Source of the DNA: Scleromatobacter humisilvae
GTDB taxonomy: Bacteria > Pseudomonadota > Gammaproteobacteria > Burkholderiales > Burkholderiaceae_C
NCBI RefSeq assembly: GCF_023231945.1
Contig: NZ_JAJLJH010000001.1
Location: 1,550,001 to 1,614,000, forward strand
Length of the DNA stretch: 64,000 bases
Reading direction: 5' to 3'
Position 1 is the stretch's first letter, and every line of letters begins with the position of its first letter. This document shows, piece by piece, positions 19,292-28,332 of the stretch. The notes under the pieces are model-generated. The model was given only the letters and a program-made list of their open reading frames with translations. It searched no databases and was not told the DNA's origin. Made by a program: the position numbers and the translations under genes.

Positions 19292-19470
19292 GACTTCCGG
19301 ACAACGTGACGGATCACGAAGACGGTGTGCAGATACTGGGTGACGGGTTCCCGCTGTTCCGCCCAATGTGCGGCCGGTTCTGTACCTGCGATGGACTCAT
19401 TATGGGCCCGGATCGTGACAGTTCCGTGTAGGCCGGCGCCTCGTCCTTGGCCCGTATCAACCCTGATGGA

Positions 19471-20145
19471 TCACGCGGGACGCGCGTGCGCGCGCAACCT
19501 GGCGATGGCGCGCGCGTAGTCGTCCGAGCCGAACACCGCCGAGCCCGCGACCAGCGCGTCGGCCCCGGCGTCGACCGCCTGCCACGCGTTGTCGCCGTTC
19601 TGGCCGCCGTCGACCTCGATGTACGGGTTCAGGCCGCGCGTGTCGCACAGCCGGCGCAGCGCGGTGATCTTGGGCAGCACCTCGGGCAGGAACCTCTGGC
19701 CGCCGAAGCCGGGGTTGACCGTCATCACCAGCACGACGTCGCACAGGTGCAGCACGTGCTCGACGAAGGCGATCGGGCTGCCCGGATCGATGACGACCCC
19801 CGCCTTCTTGCCGAGCTCGCGGATGCGCGACAGCACGCGGTGCAGGTGGATCGTCGACGCCGGCTCGCACTGCACCAGCAGGTGGTCGGCGCCGGCCCTG
19901 ACGAAGTCCTCCAGCATGCGCTCGGGCTCGACCATCATCAGGTGCACGTTGAGCGGCCTGGTCGTCGCCTTGCGGATCGCCGCGATCACCACCGGCCCGA
20001 AGCTGATGTTGGGCACGAAGCGCCCGTCCATCACGTCGACGTGGATCCAGTCGGCGCCGGCCGCGTCGATGGCCCGCACCTCCTCGGCGAGGCGGCCGAA
20101 GTCGGCGGACAGGATCGACGGCGCGATGACGAGCGGGTTGGCCAT
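19471..20145 (-). CDS. rpe: Ribulose-phosphate 3-epimerase
   Basis: A 224-residue TIM-barrel enzyme that interconverts ribulose-5-phosphate and xylulose-5-phosphate. Family signatures are all present: IAPSILSADF near the N-terminus, His-Val-Asp-Val-Met-Asp-Gly with the metal-binding His and Asp, Asn-Val-His-Leu-Met, Met-Thr-Val-Asn-Pro-Gly-Phe-Gly-Gly-Gln and Val-Asp-Gly-Gly for phosphate binding. Its ATG shares one base with the tal stop (TGATG), so translation is coupled. It is the last gene of the HAD-tal-rpe unit. The metal-binding residues indicate an active enzyme. Confidence 0.96.
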   Translation of the reverse strand: MANPLVIAPSILSADFGRLAEEVRAIDAAGADWIHVDVMDGRFVPNISFGPVVIAAIRKATTRPLNVHLMMVEPERMLEDFVRAGADHLLVQCEPASTIHLHRVLSRIRELGKKAGVVIDPGSPIAFVEHVLHLCDVVLVMTVNPGFGGQRFLPEVLPKITALRRLCDTRGLNPYIEVDGGQNGDNAWQAVDAGADALVAGSAVFGSDDYARAIARLRAHARPA

Positions 20146-21239
20146 CAGCTCGGAGAGGTCGCGGTGAGCCTGGTGACCTTTTCCTCGAGCCCGCCGATCA
20201 GCGAACTCCACGACTTCTTGAACGAGTCGCCGCCCTCCTGCTGCAGCTTGAGCGCGAGCGCGTCGATGTCGACGCCCTGGCGGCGGATCTCGTCCAGCGT
20301 CTGCTCGGCATGGCCGCCGTCGACGGGCATGGGCGTGCCAACCTTGCCGTCCTTCGCGAACGCCCTGAGCGTCTTCTCGGGCATCGTGTCGACGGTGTCG
20401 GGCGCAGCGAGCGCCTCGACATACAGCGTCTCCGGCGCCTTCGGATCCTTGGTGCCGGTGCTGGCCCATAGCAGGCGCTGCGGATGCGCGCCCGCCGCCG
20501 CGAGCTTCTTCCAGCGCTCGGACGCCAGCAGGTCGCGGTAGGCCTTGTAGGTGCGCATCGCGATCGCGATGCCCAGCTTGTTCTGGTACTCGGCCGACAC
20601 CGCATCCTTCACGCCGGTGTCCCAGCGGCTGACGAACAGCGACGCGACCGACTCCACCACCGGCGACTTGCCGTCGTTGAGCCGGCGCTCGATGCCCTTC
20701 ATGTAGGCCTCGGCCGCGGCGAGGTATTGCTCGCGCGAGAACAGCAGCGTCACGTTGATCGGGATGCCGGCGTGGATCGAATCCTCGATGGCCGGGATAC
20801 CCTCTGGCGTACCCGGGATCTTGATGAACAGGTTCTTGCGCGCCGCCTGCGTGTGCAGGCTCGCGGCGGCCTGGACCGTGCCGCGGGTGTCGTTGACCAG
20901 CAGCGGCGAAACCTCCAGCGAGACCCAGCCGTCGACGCCGCCGCTGGCCTCGTGGGCGGGCAGGAACAGGTCGGCCGCGTGCTGGAGGTCGTCGACGGCC
21001 AGCGCGAAGAACAGATCCTCGGTCGAGCGGCCCTCGCGCGCGATCTGAGCGATGGCGTCGTCGTAGGCGTCGCCTCCGCCCATCGCCTTCTCGAAGATCG
21101 ACGGGTTCGAGGTCAGCCCGGTGACCGAATAGTCGGAGATCAGCTTGGCGAGCGACCCGTCACGCAAGGTCTCGCGGCTGATGTTGTCGATCCACAGGCT
21201 CTGGCCGAGCTCATGGAGTTGCTGCGTGGTCTTGCTCAT
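20145..21239 (-). CDS. tal: Transaldolase
   Basis: A 364-residue transaldolase of the longer bacterial subfamily. It moves a dihydroxyacetone unit between sedoheptulose-7-phosphate and glyceraldehyde-3-phosphate. The Thr-Ser-Asn-Pro-Ser-Ile-Phe motif (about 43-49) and the Schiff-base lysine, Lys140 in Asn-Leu-Phe-Ile-Lys-Ile-Pro-Gly-Thr, are present. The start at 21239 is preferred because an AGGAG site lies ten bases upstream and the protein then begins at the conserved N-terminus. The first 29 bases overlap the end of the upstream HAD gene. Confidence 0.94.
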   Translation of the reverse strand: MSKTTQQLHELGQSLWIDNISRETLRDGSLAKLISDYSVTGLTSNPSIFEKAMGGGDAYDDAIAQIAREGRSTEDLFFALAVDDLQHAADLFLPAHEASGGVDGWVSLEVSPLLVNDTRGTVQAAASLHTQAARKNLFIKIPGTPEGIPAIEDSIHAGIPINVTLLFSREQYLAAAEAYMKGIERRLNDGKSPVVESVASLFVSRWDTGVKDAVSAEYQNKLGIAIAMRTYKAYRDLLASERWKKLAAAGAHPQRLLWASTGTKDPKAPETLYVEALAAPDTVDTMPEKTLRAFAKDGKVGTPMPVDGGHAEQTLDEIRRQGVDIDALALKLQQEGGDSFKKSWSSLIGGLEEKVTRLTATSPS

Positions 21240-21939
21240 GGTTCGCTCCTGGTAGAGGGAACCAACCGGCAATATTCGTGCGTGCAAGATCGCCGATGTG
21301 GTCGACGACGATATCCGGGGTCGGATACTTCGCCGCCTCGATCGTGTCCAGCGCGTAATGGCCCTGGCGCGGAAAGACCGTGGTGACGCCGTCGCCCCAC
21401 GCCGCCTTCAGCGCGCCCAGGATGCGCGGCTTGTCGTCGACGATCGCGTAGTGGCGCGCCGGAAAGGTGCGCCTGACCTCGTCGAGCATCAGTTCCTTGT
21501 GCACGTAGATCAGCACGCGCCCCTCGACGGCGCGCCACAGGCCGGAGCGCTGGATCTTGCGCGGCTGGAACACGACGTCGCCGTCGGACAGGATCACCGT
21601 CGGCCCCAGCTTGTTCATGCGCGCGATCGCGTCGAGCGCGCCCGGGTAGACGCGATCCTGGAACGGGTAGTCGACGAGGAAGCTCGACATCTGCAGCAAG
21701 GCCTGCGCGTGGAGCCCCAAGCCCTCGACCTCCTTGCGATAGAGCTGCAGCGCGCCGAGGTAGTCGGCGTAGCCGAGCTCGTCGCGCAGCTTCTCGAACA
21801 GCGTCCAGTAGCGGCCGGAGCAGGCGACGCCGAACTCCTGGATCAGGTGGTCGCGCAGGTCGGCAATGATGCGGTCGTTGTCGAGCAGGGTGTTGTCGAC
21901 GTCGATCAGGAACACGACGTCGTGGAGGATGGCAGCCAT
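21211..21939 (-). CDS. HAD-superfamily hydrolase (haloacid dehalogenase-like phosphatase)
   Basis: A 242-residue HAD enzyme with motif I (Phe-Leu-Ile-Asp-Val-Asp-Asn-Thr-Leu, nucleophile and acid aspartates), motif II (Ile-Leu-Ser-Asp-Gly-Asp), a lysine for motif III and the motif IV aspartates in Ile-Val-Asp-Asp-Lys-Pro-Arg. A helical cap lies between motifs I and II. It probably removes phosphate from a small metabolite; given its place upstream of tal and rpe, a sugar phosphate is a reasonable guess. The start at 21939 was chosen over 22002 because the protein begins shortly before motif I. Its 3' end runs 29 bases into tal. Confidence 0.85.
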   Translation of the reverse strand: MAAILHDVVFLIDVDNTLLDNDRIIADLRDHLIQEFGVACSGRYWTLFEKLRDELGYADYLGALQLYRKEVEGLGLHAQALLQMSSFLVDYPFQDRVYPGALDAIARMNKLGPTVILSDGDVVFQPRKIQRSGLWRAVEGRVLIYVHKELMLDEVRRTFPARHYAIVDDKPRILGALKAAWGDGVTTVFPRQGHYALDTIEAAKYPTPDIVVDHIGDLARTNIAGWFPLPGANHEQDHAATP

Positions 21940-21977
21940 CGGCGGGCGGGTCTTTCGTGGGAATGGAACGACTCGAA

Positions 21978-22022
21978 GGAACAAGTCTGTTCCGTGACTC
22001 ATGAACGGGACATGAACAGGGA
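21978..22022. promoter_or_regulatory. Possible regulatory repeats between HAD gene and tkt
   Basis: GGAACA and TGTTCC form a perfect inverted repeat around AGTC (21978-21993). Immediately after it, two near-identical units, CATGAACGGGA (22000-22010) and CATGAACAGGGA (22011-22022), stand in tandem. They lie in the 231-base divergent region, so they could be sites for a regulator of both pentose-phosphate units. No regulator is identified. Confidence 0.35.
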
Positions 22023-22170
22023 CTTAAGCGGGCAAGCGGTTTGCTGTTCGAGCCCTCCGGTGCGACGCCAAGGCCGAGCAAGCTCCATACCCGCTTTTCC
22101 AAAGCTGGCACGCGCGCCCGGCGCATCATCGCGAACCTGTCCCTCCATCGCCTCGCTGAAAGACCGTCCC

Positions 22171-24222
22171 ATGTCCGACTCGCTCGACCAGCAATGCATC
22201 GACACGCTGCGCTTTCTTTCCGTGGACATGGTGCAGAACGCCGACAGCGGCCACCCCGGCCTGCCGCTCGACGCCGCGCCGATGGCCTACGTGCTGTGGA
22301 CGCGCCACCTGAAGCACCACCCCGCCAATCCGCTGTGGGCCGACCGTGACCGCTTCGTGCTGTCCGCCGGCCATGGTTCGGCGCTGCTCTACAGCCTGTT
22401 GAACGTGACGGGGTATGGCCTGACCATCGACGACCTCAGGCAGTTCCGCCAGTGGGGCAGCCGGACGCCGGGCCATCCGGAGCGCGGACACACCGCGGGC
22501 GTCGAAGTCACCACCGGCCCGCTGGGCCAGGGCCTGGCCAACGCGGTGGGCCTGGCGATCGCCGAGGCGCAGCTCGCCGGCGCGTACAACCGCGACGGCC
22601 ACGTCGTGGTCGACCACCGCACCTGGTGCATCGCCAGCGACGGCGACCTGATGGAGGGCGTCGCGTCCGAGGCCGCGTCGCTCGCCGGCCACCTCAAGCT
22701 CGGCAAGCTCGTCTGCCTGTACGACGACAACGAGGTCTCGCTGTCGGCCGGCACGGCCATCACGTTCACCGAGGACCGCGCCAAGCGCTTCGAGGCCTAC
22801 GGCTGGCAGACGATCCACGTCGCGGACGGCAACGACGTCGCCGCCATCGACCAGGCGCTCAAGGACGCGGTGGCCGACACCACGCGCCCCACGCTGATCC
22901 TCGTGCGCACGCACCTGGGCTACGGCTCGCCCAAGCAGGACAGCTTCAAGGCCCACGGTTCGCCGCTGGGCGAGAAGGACGTGGCGGCGACCAAGGCCAA
23001 GCTCGGCTGGCCGGCCGAGCCCGCGTTCTACGTGCCGGACGCCGCCAGCAGGAAGTTCCTCGAGGCGCAGACGGCCGGCGAGAAGGCCGAGGGCGAGTGG
23101 AACCAGCGCATGCAGGCCTATGCCGCGGCCTTCCCGGAGCAGGCCAAGGAGCTCGAGTCGCGGCTGCGCGGCGAACTGCCTGAAGGCTGGGACGCCGACA
23201 TGCCGGCGTTCCCGGCCGACGCCAAGGGCCTGTCGACGCGCGTCGCCGGCAAGCAGATCCTCGCGGCGATCGGCAAGAAGCTGCCGTCGCTGATGGGCGG
23301 CTCGGCCGACCTCGATCCGTCGACGTTCACCAATCTCGTCGGCCTCGGCGACTTCAACCCGGCGCCCGCCGCCGACGCGAAGCCGATCGAGGGAGCCGAC
23401 ACCGGCGGCGCCAGCTGGGCCGGCCGCAACCTGCACTTCGGCGTGCGCGAGCACGCAATGGGCGCGATCGTCAACGGCATGGCGGCGCATGGCGGCTTCA
23501 TCCCGTACGGCTCCACCTTCCTGATCTTCTCGGACTACATGCGCCCGGCGATCCGCCTGGCCGCGCTGCAGAAGCTGCACGCGCTGCACGTGTTCACGCA
23601 CGACTCGATCGCGCTCGGCGAGGACGGCCCGACGCACCAGCCGATCGAGCAGCTCGTGAGCCTGCGCGCGATCCCGGGCCTCACGGTGATCCGTCCGGCC
23701 GACGCCAACGAGACCGCGGTCGCGTGGCGCGTGGCCGTGACGATGAAGGAGCGCCCGGTGCTGCTCGTGCTGACGCGCCAGGACGTGCCCACGCTCGATC
23801 GCAGCAAGCACCCGAGCGCGAACGGCCTGGCCAACGGCGCGTACATCATCGGCGGCGCCGAGTACGACAAGCCCGACATCATCCTGATCGCGAGCGGCTC
23901 GGAGGTCAGCCTGATCACCGCGGCGGCCGAGACGCTGGGCCAGGACGGCCTGAAGGTGCGCTGCGTGTCGATGCCCAGCTGGGACCTGTTCGACGCGCAG
24001 CCGCCGGCCTACCGCGACACGGTGCTGCCGCCGGCGGTGACCAGGCGCCTGGCCGTCGAGGCCGGCGCGACGCTGGGCTGGCAACGCTATGTCGGCGACG
24101 CCGGCGACGTCGTCGGCATCGACCACTTCGGCGCCTCCGCGCCGGCCAAGACGCTGCTCAAGGAGTTCGGCTTCAGCGTCGACAACGTCGTGGCGCGGGC
24201 GCGCAAGCTGCTGGGCACGTGA
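22171..24222 (+). CDS. tkt: Transketolase
   Basis: A 683-residue thiamine-diphosphate enzyme that exchanges two-carbon units between sugar phosphates. It begins with the usual Leu-Arg-Phe-Leu-Ser-Val-Asp-Met-Val segment and Ser-Gly-His-Pro-Gly. It carries the ThDP motif Gly-Asp-Gly-Asp-Leu-Met-Glu-Gly (about 155-162), Gly-Val-Arg-Glu-His-Ala-Met (about 428) and Asp-Gly-Pro-Thr-His-Gln-Pro-Ile-Glu. Length is normal. The ribosome-binding site is weak. It is divergent from the HAD-tal-rpe unit, so both halves of the non-oxidative pentose phosphate pathway share one control region. One base separates it from the cation-efflux gene. Confidence 0.96.
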   Translation: MSDSLDQQCIDTLRFLSVDMVQNADSGHPGLPLDAAPMAYVLWTRHLKHHPANPLWADRDRFVLSAGHGSALLYSLLNVTGYGLTIDDLRQFRQWGSRTPGHPERGHTAGVEVTTGPLGQGLANAVGLAIAEAQLAGAYNRDGHVVVDHRTWCIASDGDLMEGVASEAASLAGHLKLGKLVCLYDDNEVSLSAGTAITFTEDRAKRFEAYGWQTIHVADGNDVAAIDQALKDAVADTTRPTLILVRTHLGYGSPKQDSFKAHGSPLGEKDVAATKAKLGWPAEPAFYVPDAASRKFLEAQTAGEKAEGEWNQRMQAYAAAFPEQAKELESRLRGELPEGWDADMPAFPADAKGLSTRVAGKQILAAIGKKLPSLMGGSADLDPSTFTNLVGLGDFNPAPAADAKPIEGADTGGASWAGRNLHFGVREHAMGAIVNGMAAHGGFIPYGSTFLIFSDYMRPAIRLAALQKLHALHVFTHDSIALGEDGPTHQPIEQLVSLRAIPGLTVIRPADANETAVAWRVAVTMKERPVLLVLTRQDVPTLDRSKHPSANGLANGAYIIGGAEYDKPDIILIASGSEVSLITAAAETLGQDGLKVRCVSMPSWDLFDAQPPAYRDTVLPPAVTRRLAVEAGATLGWQRYVGDAGDVVGIDHFGASAPAKTLLKEFGFSVDNVVARARKLLGT

Positions 24223-24223
24223 C

Positions 24224-25231
24224 ATGGCCGAGGCCGATCCGGACGGCGGCGACGAGGGCTCGAAGTCCGCCGTCTGGGCCGCGCTGATCGGCAACGTGCT
24301 GGTGGCCACGACCAAGGCCGGCGCGGCCGCGTTCACGGGCAGCTCGGCGATGCTCAGCGAGGCGGTGCACTCGTTCGTCGACACCGGCAACGAGGTGCTG
24401 CTGCTGTACGGCATGCGCGTGGCCAGGAAGAAGGCCGACCGCGACCATCCGGCAGGCTACGGCCGCGAGCTGTACTTCTGGAGCTTCATCGTGGCGCTGC
24501 TCGTGTTCGCGCTCGGCGCGGGCGTGTCGATCGTGCAGGGCGTGCATCGCGTGTTGAACCCGCAGCCGATCGAGAACGCGATCGTCAGCGAGATCGTGCT
24601 CGCCGCGTCGTTCCTGTTCGAGGGCTGGTCGTGGGTCGTCTCAGTGCGCCAGTTCCGCAAGGCCAAGGGCGACCTGGGCTGGTGGCGCGCCTTCGTCAAG
24701 AGCAAGGATCCGCCGCTGTTCATGGTCGTGTTCGAGGACAGCGCCGCGCTGATCGGCATCGCGATCGCGGCCATCGGCGTCGTGCTCGCCGCGCACTTCG
24801 ACATGCCGCTGGCCGACGGCATCTCGTCGATCCTGATCGGCCTCGTGCTCGCCTGCACGTCCACGCTGCTGCTGCGCGAGAGCAAGAGCCTGCTGATCGG
24901 CGAGCGCGCGGACGGCGAGCTGATCCGCTCGCTGCTGGACATCGCCAACGGCGCCTGCGGCTCCTCGCATGCCAACGGCGTGCTGACGGTCCATCTCGCG
25001 CCCGACCAGATCATGGCCGCGATGAGCTTCGAGTTCGACGACGCGCTGACCGCGCCGCAGATCGAGCAGATGATCGGCGACATCGAGCGCCGCATCCAGG
25101 AGGCCCATCCCGAAGTGACCTCGCTGTTCATCAAGCCGCAGAACCCGCTGCAGTACACACGCACCGTGCGCGAGAGGTATGGCGACAACGTGGCCGACGC
25201 GACGCGGGACCAGACGCCGGTGGCGGGCTGA
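24224..25231 (+). CDS. Cation diffusion facilitator (CDF) transporter
   Basis: A 335-residue CDF protein with five or six membrane helices and a cytoplasmic C-terminal dimerisation domain. Metal-site signatures are visible: His-Ser-Phe-Val-Asp-Thr-Gly-Asn in helix 2, Asp-His-Pro-Ala-Gly-Tyr-Gly after helix 2, and Glu-Asp-Ser-Ala-Ala in helix 5. Such proteins export Zn, Fe, Mn or Co in exchange for protons; the Glu-Asp in helix 5 departs from the usual His-Asp zinc site, so the metal is uncertain. The gene starts one base after tkt and should be co-transcribed, though the metabolic link is unclear. Confidence 0.86.
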   Translation: MAEADPDGGDEGSKSAVWAALIGNVLVATTKAGAAAFTGSSAMLSEAVHSFVDTGNEVLLLYGMRVARKKADRDHPAGYGRELYFWSFIVALLVFALGAGVSIVQGVHRVLNPQPIENAIVSEIVLAASFLFEGWSWVVSVRQFRKAKGDLGWWRAFVKSKDPPLFMVVFEDSAALIGIAIAAIGVVLAAHFDMPLADGISSILIGLVLACTSTLLLRESKSLLIGERADGELIRSLLDIANGACGSSHANGVLTVHLAPDQIMAAMSFEFDDALTAPQIEQMIGDIERRIQEAHPEVTSLFIKPQNPLQYTRTVRERYGDNVADATRDQTPVAG

Positions 25232-25447
25232 CATGCCGCGCGCGCGGCCGGGCGCATGTGCTGCAGGACGATGTCCGGGCCGGATCGCGACGCGCCAGGA
25301 GGCCCTGGCGGGGCAGGCGCAACGGAAGAAAGCCTCACGCCGTCGTGAGCGAAGTCGCCGCCTGCGGGCGCGCGCCGATGGCTATCGTCCTCGTCCACGG
25401 GCGCCCGATCCGACAGCGGCGCCGGCCACCCTGGACAGGACTTTCCC

Positions 25448-26557
25448 GTGATTGCAAAGACGCAACTTCCCCTCGAATTCGCGACGGATTCCGGCACCAC
25501 GCTGCCGCCCGTCGTCGGCCTCTTCTTCGGCGGCCGCTCCGCCGAGCACGTGGTGTCGATCCGCTCCGCCGCGACCCTCCACGCGGCCCTGCGCGCGGCC
25601 GGCTACCGCGTCGTGCCGATCGGCATCGAGCGCGGCGGCGTCTGGCGCTACATGCCGCTCGCGAGCGACGCGTTTCACGCCGCGGTCGATCCGCGCGCCT
25701 GCGCCGTGACGCTCGCGCCAGGCCGCGCGGGGCAGTTGCTGCCATGCGATGGCTCGGGCGAGGCGTACGACCTGCCGCGCATCGACGTCGCGTTCCCCGC
25801 GTTGCACGGGCCCTTCGGCGAGGACGGCTGCCTGCAGGGCCTGTTCGAGACCTGCGGCCTGCCCTACGTCGGTGTCGGCGTGCTGGCCGGCGCCGTGACG
25901 ATGGACAAGGAGGTGACGAAGCGCCTGCTGATGCAGGCCGGCCTGCCGGTCGTGCCCTACCGCCTGCACCGCCGCGGCGCGCCACTGCCGACTTGGCAGG
26001 CGCTCAGCGACAGCCTCGGGCCGCGGCTGTACGTCAAGCCCGCGTCGCTCGGCTCGTCGATCGGCACCGCGCCGGCGGACGACGAGGCCGCGTTCGAACG
26101 CGCGCTCGCGGGCGCGCTCGAGCACGGCGACAAGGTGCTGATCGAGCGCCGCGTCATCGGCCGCGAGCTGGAATGCGGCGTGATGGACACCGAGGACGGC
26201 CCGGTCGCCTCCGTCGTCGGCGAGATCCGCACCGGCACCGAGCGCGCGTTCTACGACTACGACGCCAAGTACGCGGACGACAGCACCGCGATCGTCGACG
26301 TGCCCGCGCGGCTGGATGCCGCGACGGGGCAGCGCCTGCGCACGATGGCCGTCGAGGCGTTCAGGGCGACGGGCTGCCGCGATCTGGCACGCGTCGACTT
26401 CTTCCTCGGCGAGCACGGCGAGCTGTTCATCAACGAGCTCAACACGCTGCCCGGGTTCACGTCGATCAGCCTCTATCCGCGCATGTTGGAGGCCTCGGGC
26501 GTGCCGATCAAGGACCAGGTGACGCGCCTGGTCGAGCTTGCGCTGGCGCGCGCCTGA
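25448..26557 (+). CDS. ddl: D-alanine--D-alanine ligase
   Basis: A 369-residue ATP-grasp enzyme that joins two D-alanines for peptidoglycan. The N-terminal Gly-Gly-Arg-Ser-Ala-Glu-His-Val-Val-Ser segment, His-Gly-Pro-Phe-Gly-Glu-Asp-Gly, the Lys-Pro-Ala-Ser-Leu-Gly-Ser-Ser-Ile-Gly ATP loop, Tyr-Asp-Ala-Lys-Tyr in the omega loop and the metal-binding Asn-Glu-Leu-Asn-Thr are all intact. The Lys-Tyr pair in the omega loop indicates D-Ala-D-Ala rather than D-Ala-D-Lac synthesis. The start is GTG. The gene stands alone instead of in the mur/ftsQ cluster, so it may be a second, DdlA-type copy. Confidence 0.93.
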   Translation: MIAKTQLPLEFATDSGTTLPPVVGLFFGGRSAEHVVSIRSAATLHAALRAAGYRVVPIGIERGGVWRYMPLASDAFHAAVDPRACAVTLAPGRAGQLLPCDGSGEAYDLPRIDVAFPALHGPFGEDGCLQGLFETCGLPYVGVGVLAGAVTMDKEVTKRLLMQAGLPVVPYRLHRRGAPLPTWQALSDSLGPRLYVKPASLGSSIGTAPADDEAAFERALAGALEHGDKVLIERRVIGRELECGVMDTEDGPVASVVGEIRTGTERAFYDYDAKYADDSTAIVDVPARLDAATGQRLRTMAVEAFRATGCRDLARVDFFLGEHGELFINELNTLPGFTSISLYPRMLEASGVPIKDQVTRLVELALARA

Positions 26558-26564
26558 GCGCCGC

Positions 26565-27314
26565 TCAGCGCGCCTCTGCCGCCCAGGCCACCGCGTCGGC
26601 GCCGGCCGGAATGCGCATGGGCGTCGAAGGGTCGGTCGCCGCGCGCCACACGGCCTCGGCGACGTCCTGTGCGTGCGTCAGCGGCGTCGACGTGTCCTGC
26701 ATCCCGGCGACGACCCGCTTGACGAGCGCCGCGTAGGCCTCGTGCTCGAAGCCGTGCATGTGCGTGCGCGCGGTGTCGCCGAAGCGCGTCTCCGGCGAGC
26801 GGCCGGGCAGCACGAGGCGCGTGCGGATGCCCAGCGGCTCGAGCTCGAGGGCCATCGACTCGGTGAACGCGTTGACGGCCACCTTGCTCGCGCGGTAGGC
26901 GGCCAGCAGCGGCAAGGTCTTCAGGGTCACGCTGGACGTGACGTTGACGATCACGCCGGTGCCGCGTCGGCGGAATTGCGGCAGCAGGGCCTGCGTGAGC
27001 GCGATCGTGCCGAAGGTGTTGGTCTCGAACAGCTGGCGGATCGTGTCCATCGGCGTGAGCTCGGCCGGCGCCGCCGCGCCGAAGCCCGCGTTGTTGACCA
27101 GCACGTCGACCGGGCCCGCGGCCTCGACGACGCGGCCGATGCTGTCCGCGTCGGTGACATCGAGCGCGAGCACGCGCAGGCGTTCCGACGGCGGCAGCGC
27201 GCTGTCGGCAGGGTTGCGCATCGTCGCGACGACCTGCCAGTCGCGGGCGAGGAAGGTGCGCGCGGTCTCGAGGCCGAAGCCGGACGAGCAACCGGTGATG
27301 AGGATGGTCTGCAT
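26565..27314 (-). CDS. Short-chain dehydrogenase/reductase (SDR)
   Basis: A 249-residue classical SDR. The cofactor motif Thr-Gly-Cys-Ser-Ser-Gly-Phe-Gly lies at about 7-14, Asn-Asn-Ala-Gly near 80-83, and the catalytic Ser and Tyr-Arg-Ala-Ser-Lys near 135-153. The arginine in Thr-Met-Arg-Asn after the second strand suggests NADP(H) preference. AAGGAG lies upstream of the chosen ATG. It is divergent from an AraC-family regulator 103 bases away, which probably controls it, an arrangement common for SDRs of unknown substrate. It converges with the ddl gene with 7 bases between stops. Confidence 0.88.
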   Translation of the reverse strand: MQTILITGCSSGFGLETARTFLARDWQVVATMRNPADSALPPSERLRVLALDVTDADSIGRVVEAAGPVDVLVNNAGFGAAAPAELTPMDTIRQLFETNTFGTIALTQALLPQFRRRGTGVIVNVTSSVTLKTLPLLAAYRASKVAVNAFTESMALELEPLGIRTRLVLPGRSPETRFGDTARTHMHGFEHEAYAALVKRVVAGMQDTSTPLTHAQDVAEAVWRAATDPSTPMRIPAGADAVAWAAEAR

Positions 27315-27417
27315 GGAAACTCCTTGTTTGATTCGTCGGGGTGAGTCGCCACGATAGGCCGCCGAGGCCGTACTCGCTACAATCGACAGTCCAGAACTCG
27401 TTTGCAGGAGTCCGGCA

Positions 27418-28329
27418 ATGGTCGATCCGCTGGCCGAAGTCGTCGCGCTGCTGCAGCCCGCCGCACGCTTCTCGAAGCTGGTACACGGCGCGAGCCCGTG
27501 GCGCATCCGCCGCTCCGACGCGGGCCAGCCGTTCTACGGCGTGATCCTCGACGGCGGTTGCCGCATCGCGATCGACGGGCACGAGCCGATCGAGCTGCGG
27601 TCGGGCGACTTCGTGCTGATTCCGGCGGCCTTCGGCGTGACGATGTCCAGCCTCGAGGAGCCGGCGCCGGGCGTGGTGACGGCGGCGCCGACCGCGCTGG
27701 GTCACGGCGAATTCCGCATCGGCAAGCCCGGCGGCGCGGTCGACCTGCGCATGATGGCGGGCCACTGCAGCTTCGGCTCGCCCGACGCCTCCCTGCTCGT
27801 CTCGCTGCTGCCGCAGTTCGTGCACGTGCGCGGCGAGCAGCGCCTGGCCACGCTGGTCGACCTGGTGCGCGAGGAGTCGCGCGAGCAGCGGCCCGCGCGC
27901 GAGGTCGTGCTGTCGCGCCTGCTGGAGGTGCTGCTGATCGAGGCGCTGCGCTCGGTCGGCACCAACGCGTCGCCGGGTCTCGTGCGCGGCCTGGCCGACG
28001 GCCGGCTCGCCGCCGCGATCCGCGGCATGCACGAGCGGCCGACGCACGCGTGGACGGTGGCCGAGCTCGCCAGGCAGGCCGCGCTGTCGCGATCGACCTT
28101 CTTCGAACGCTTCAGCCGCGAGGTCGGCGTCGCGCCGATGGCGTACCTGCTCGCCTGGCGCATGGCGCTCGCCAAGGACCTGTTGCGCCGCGACGGCGCG
28201 CGCATGGCCGAAATCGCGGAGCGCGTGGGCTACAGTTCCGCGAGCACGTTCAGCGTCGCCTTCACGCGCCATGTCGGCCGGCCGCCGACGCACTATGCGC
28301 GCGAGCACGCCGCTGAAGCCGCGGCATGA
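27418..28329 (+). CDS. AraC-family transcriptional regulator with cupin sensor
   Basis: A 303-residue regulator. The N-terminal half is a cupin-like ligand domain (AraC-binding/cupin_6 type, with Gly-Val-Ile-Leu-Asp-Gly-Gly and Gly-Asp-Phe-Val-Leu-Ile-Pro strands). The last 100 residues hold two helix-turn-helix motifs with Arg-Ser-Thr-Phe-Phe-Glu-Arg-Phe and Gly-Tyr-Ser-Ser-Ala-Ser-Thr-Phe-Ser. A GCAGGAG site precedes the ATG. It is expected to activate the divergent SDR gene. A TACAAT hexamer at 27378-27383 could be its -10 element, but no convincing -35 is seen. Confidence 0.9.
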   Translation: MVDPLAEVVALLQPAARFSKLVHGASPWRIRRSDAGQPFYGVILDGGCRIAIDGHEPIELRSGDFVLIPAAFGVTMSSLEEPAPGVVTAAPTALGHGEFRIGKPGGAVDLRMMAGHCSFGSPDASLLVSLLPQFVHVRGEQRLATLVDLVREESREQRPAREVVLSRLLEVLLIEALRSVGTNASPGLVRGLADGRLAAAIRGMHERPTHAWTVAELARQAALSRSTFFERFSREVGVAPMAYLLAWRMALAKDLLRRDGARMAEIAERVGYSSASTFSVAFTRHVGRPPTHYAREHAAEAAA

Positions 28330-28332
28330 CGC

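Noticed and set aside
25293-25310. A 7-bp hairpin (CGCCAGG/CCTGGCG) after the cation-efflux gene, considered as a terminator.
   Set aside because: No T-tract follows on either strand, and such stems arise often by chance in DNA this GC-rich.
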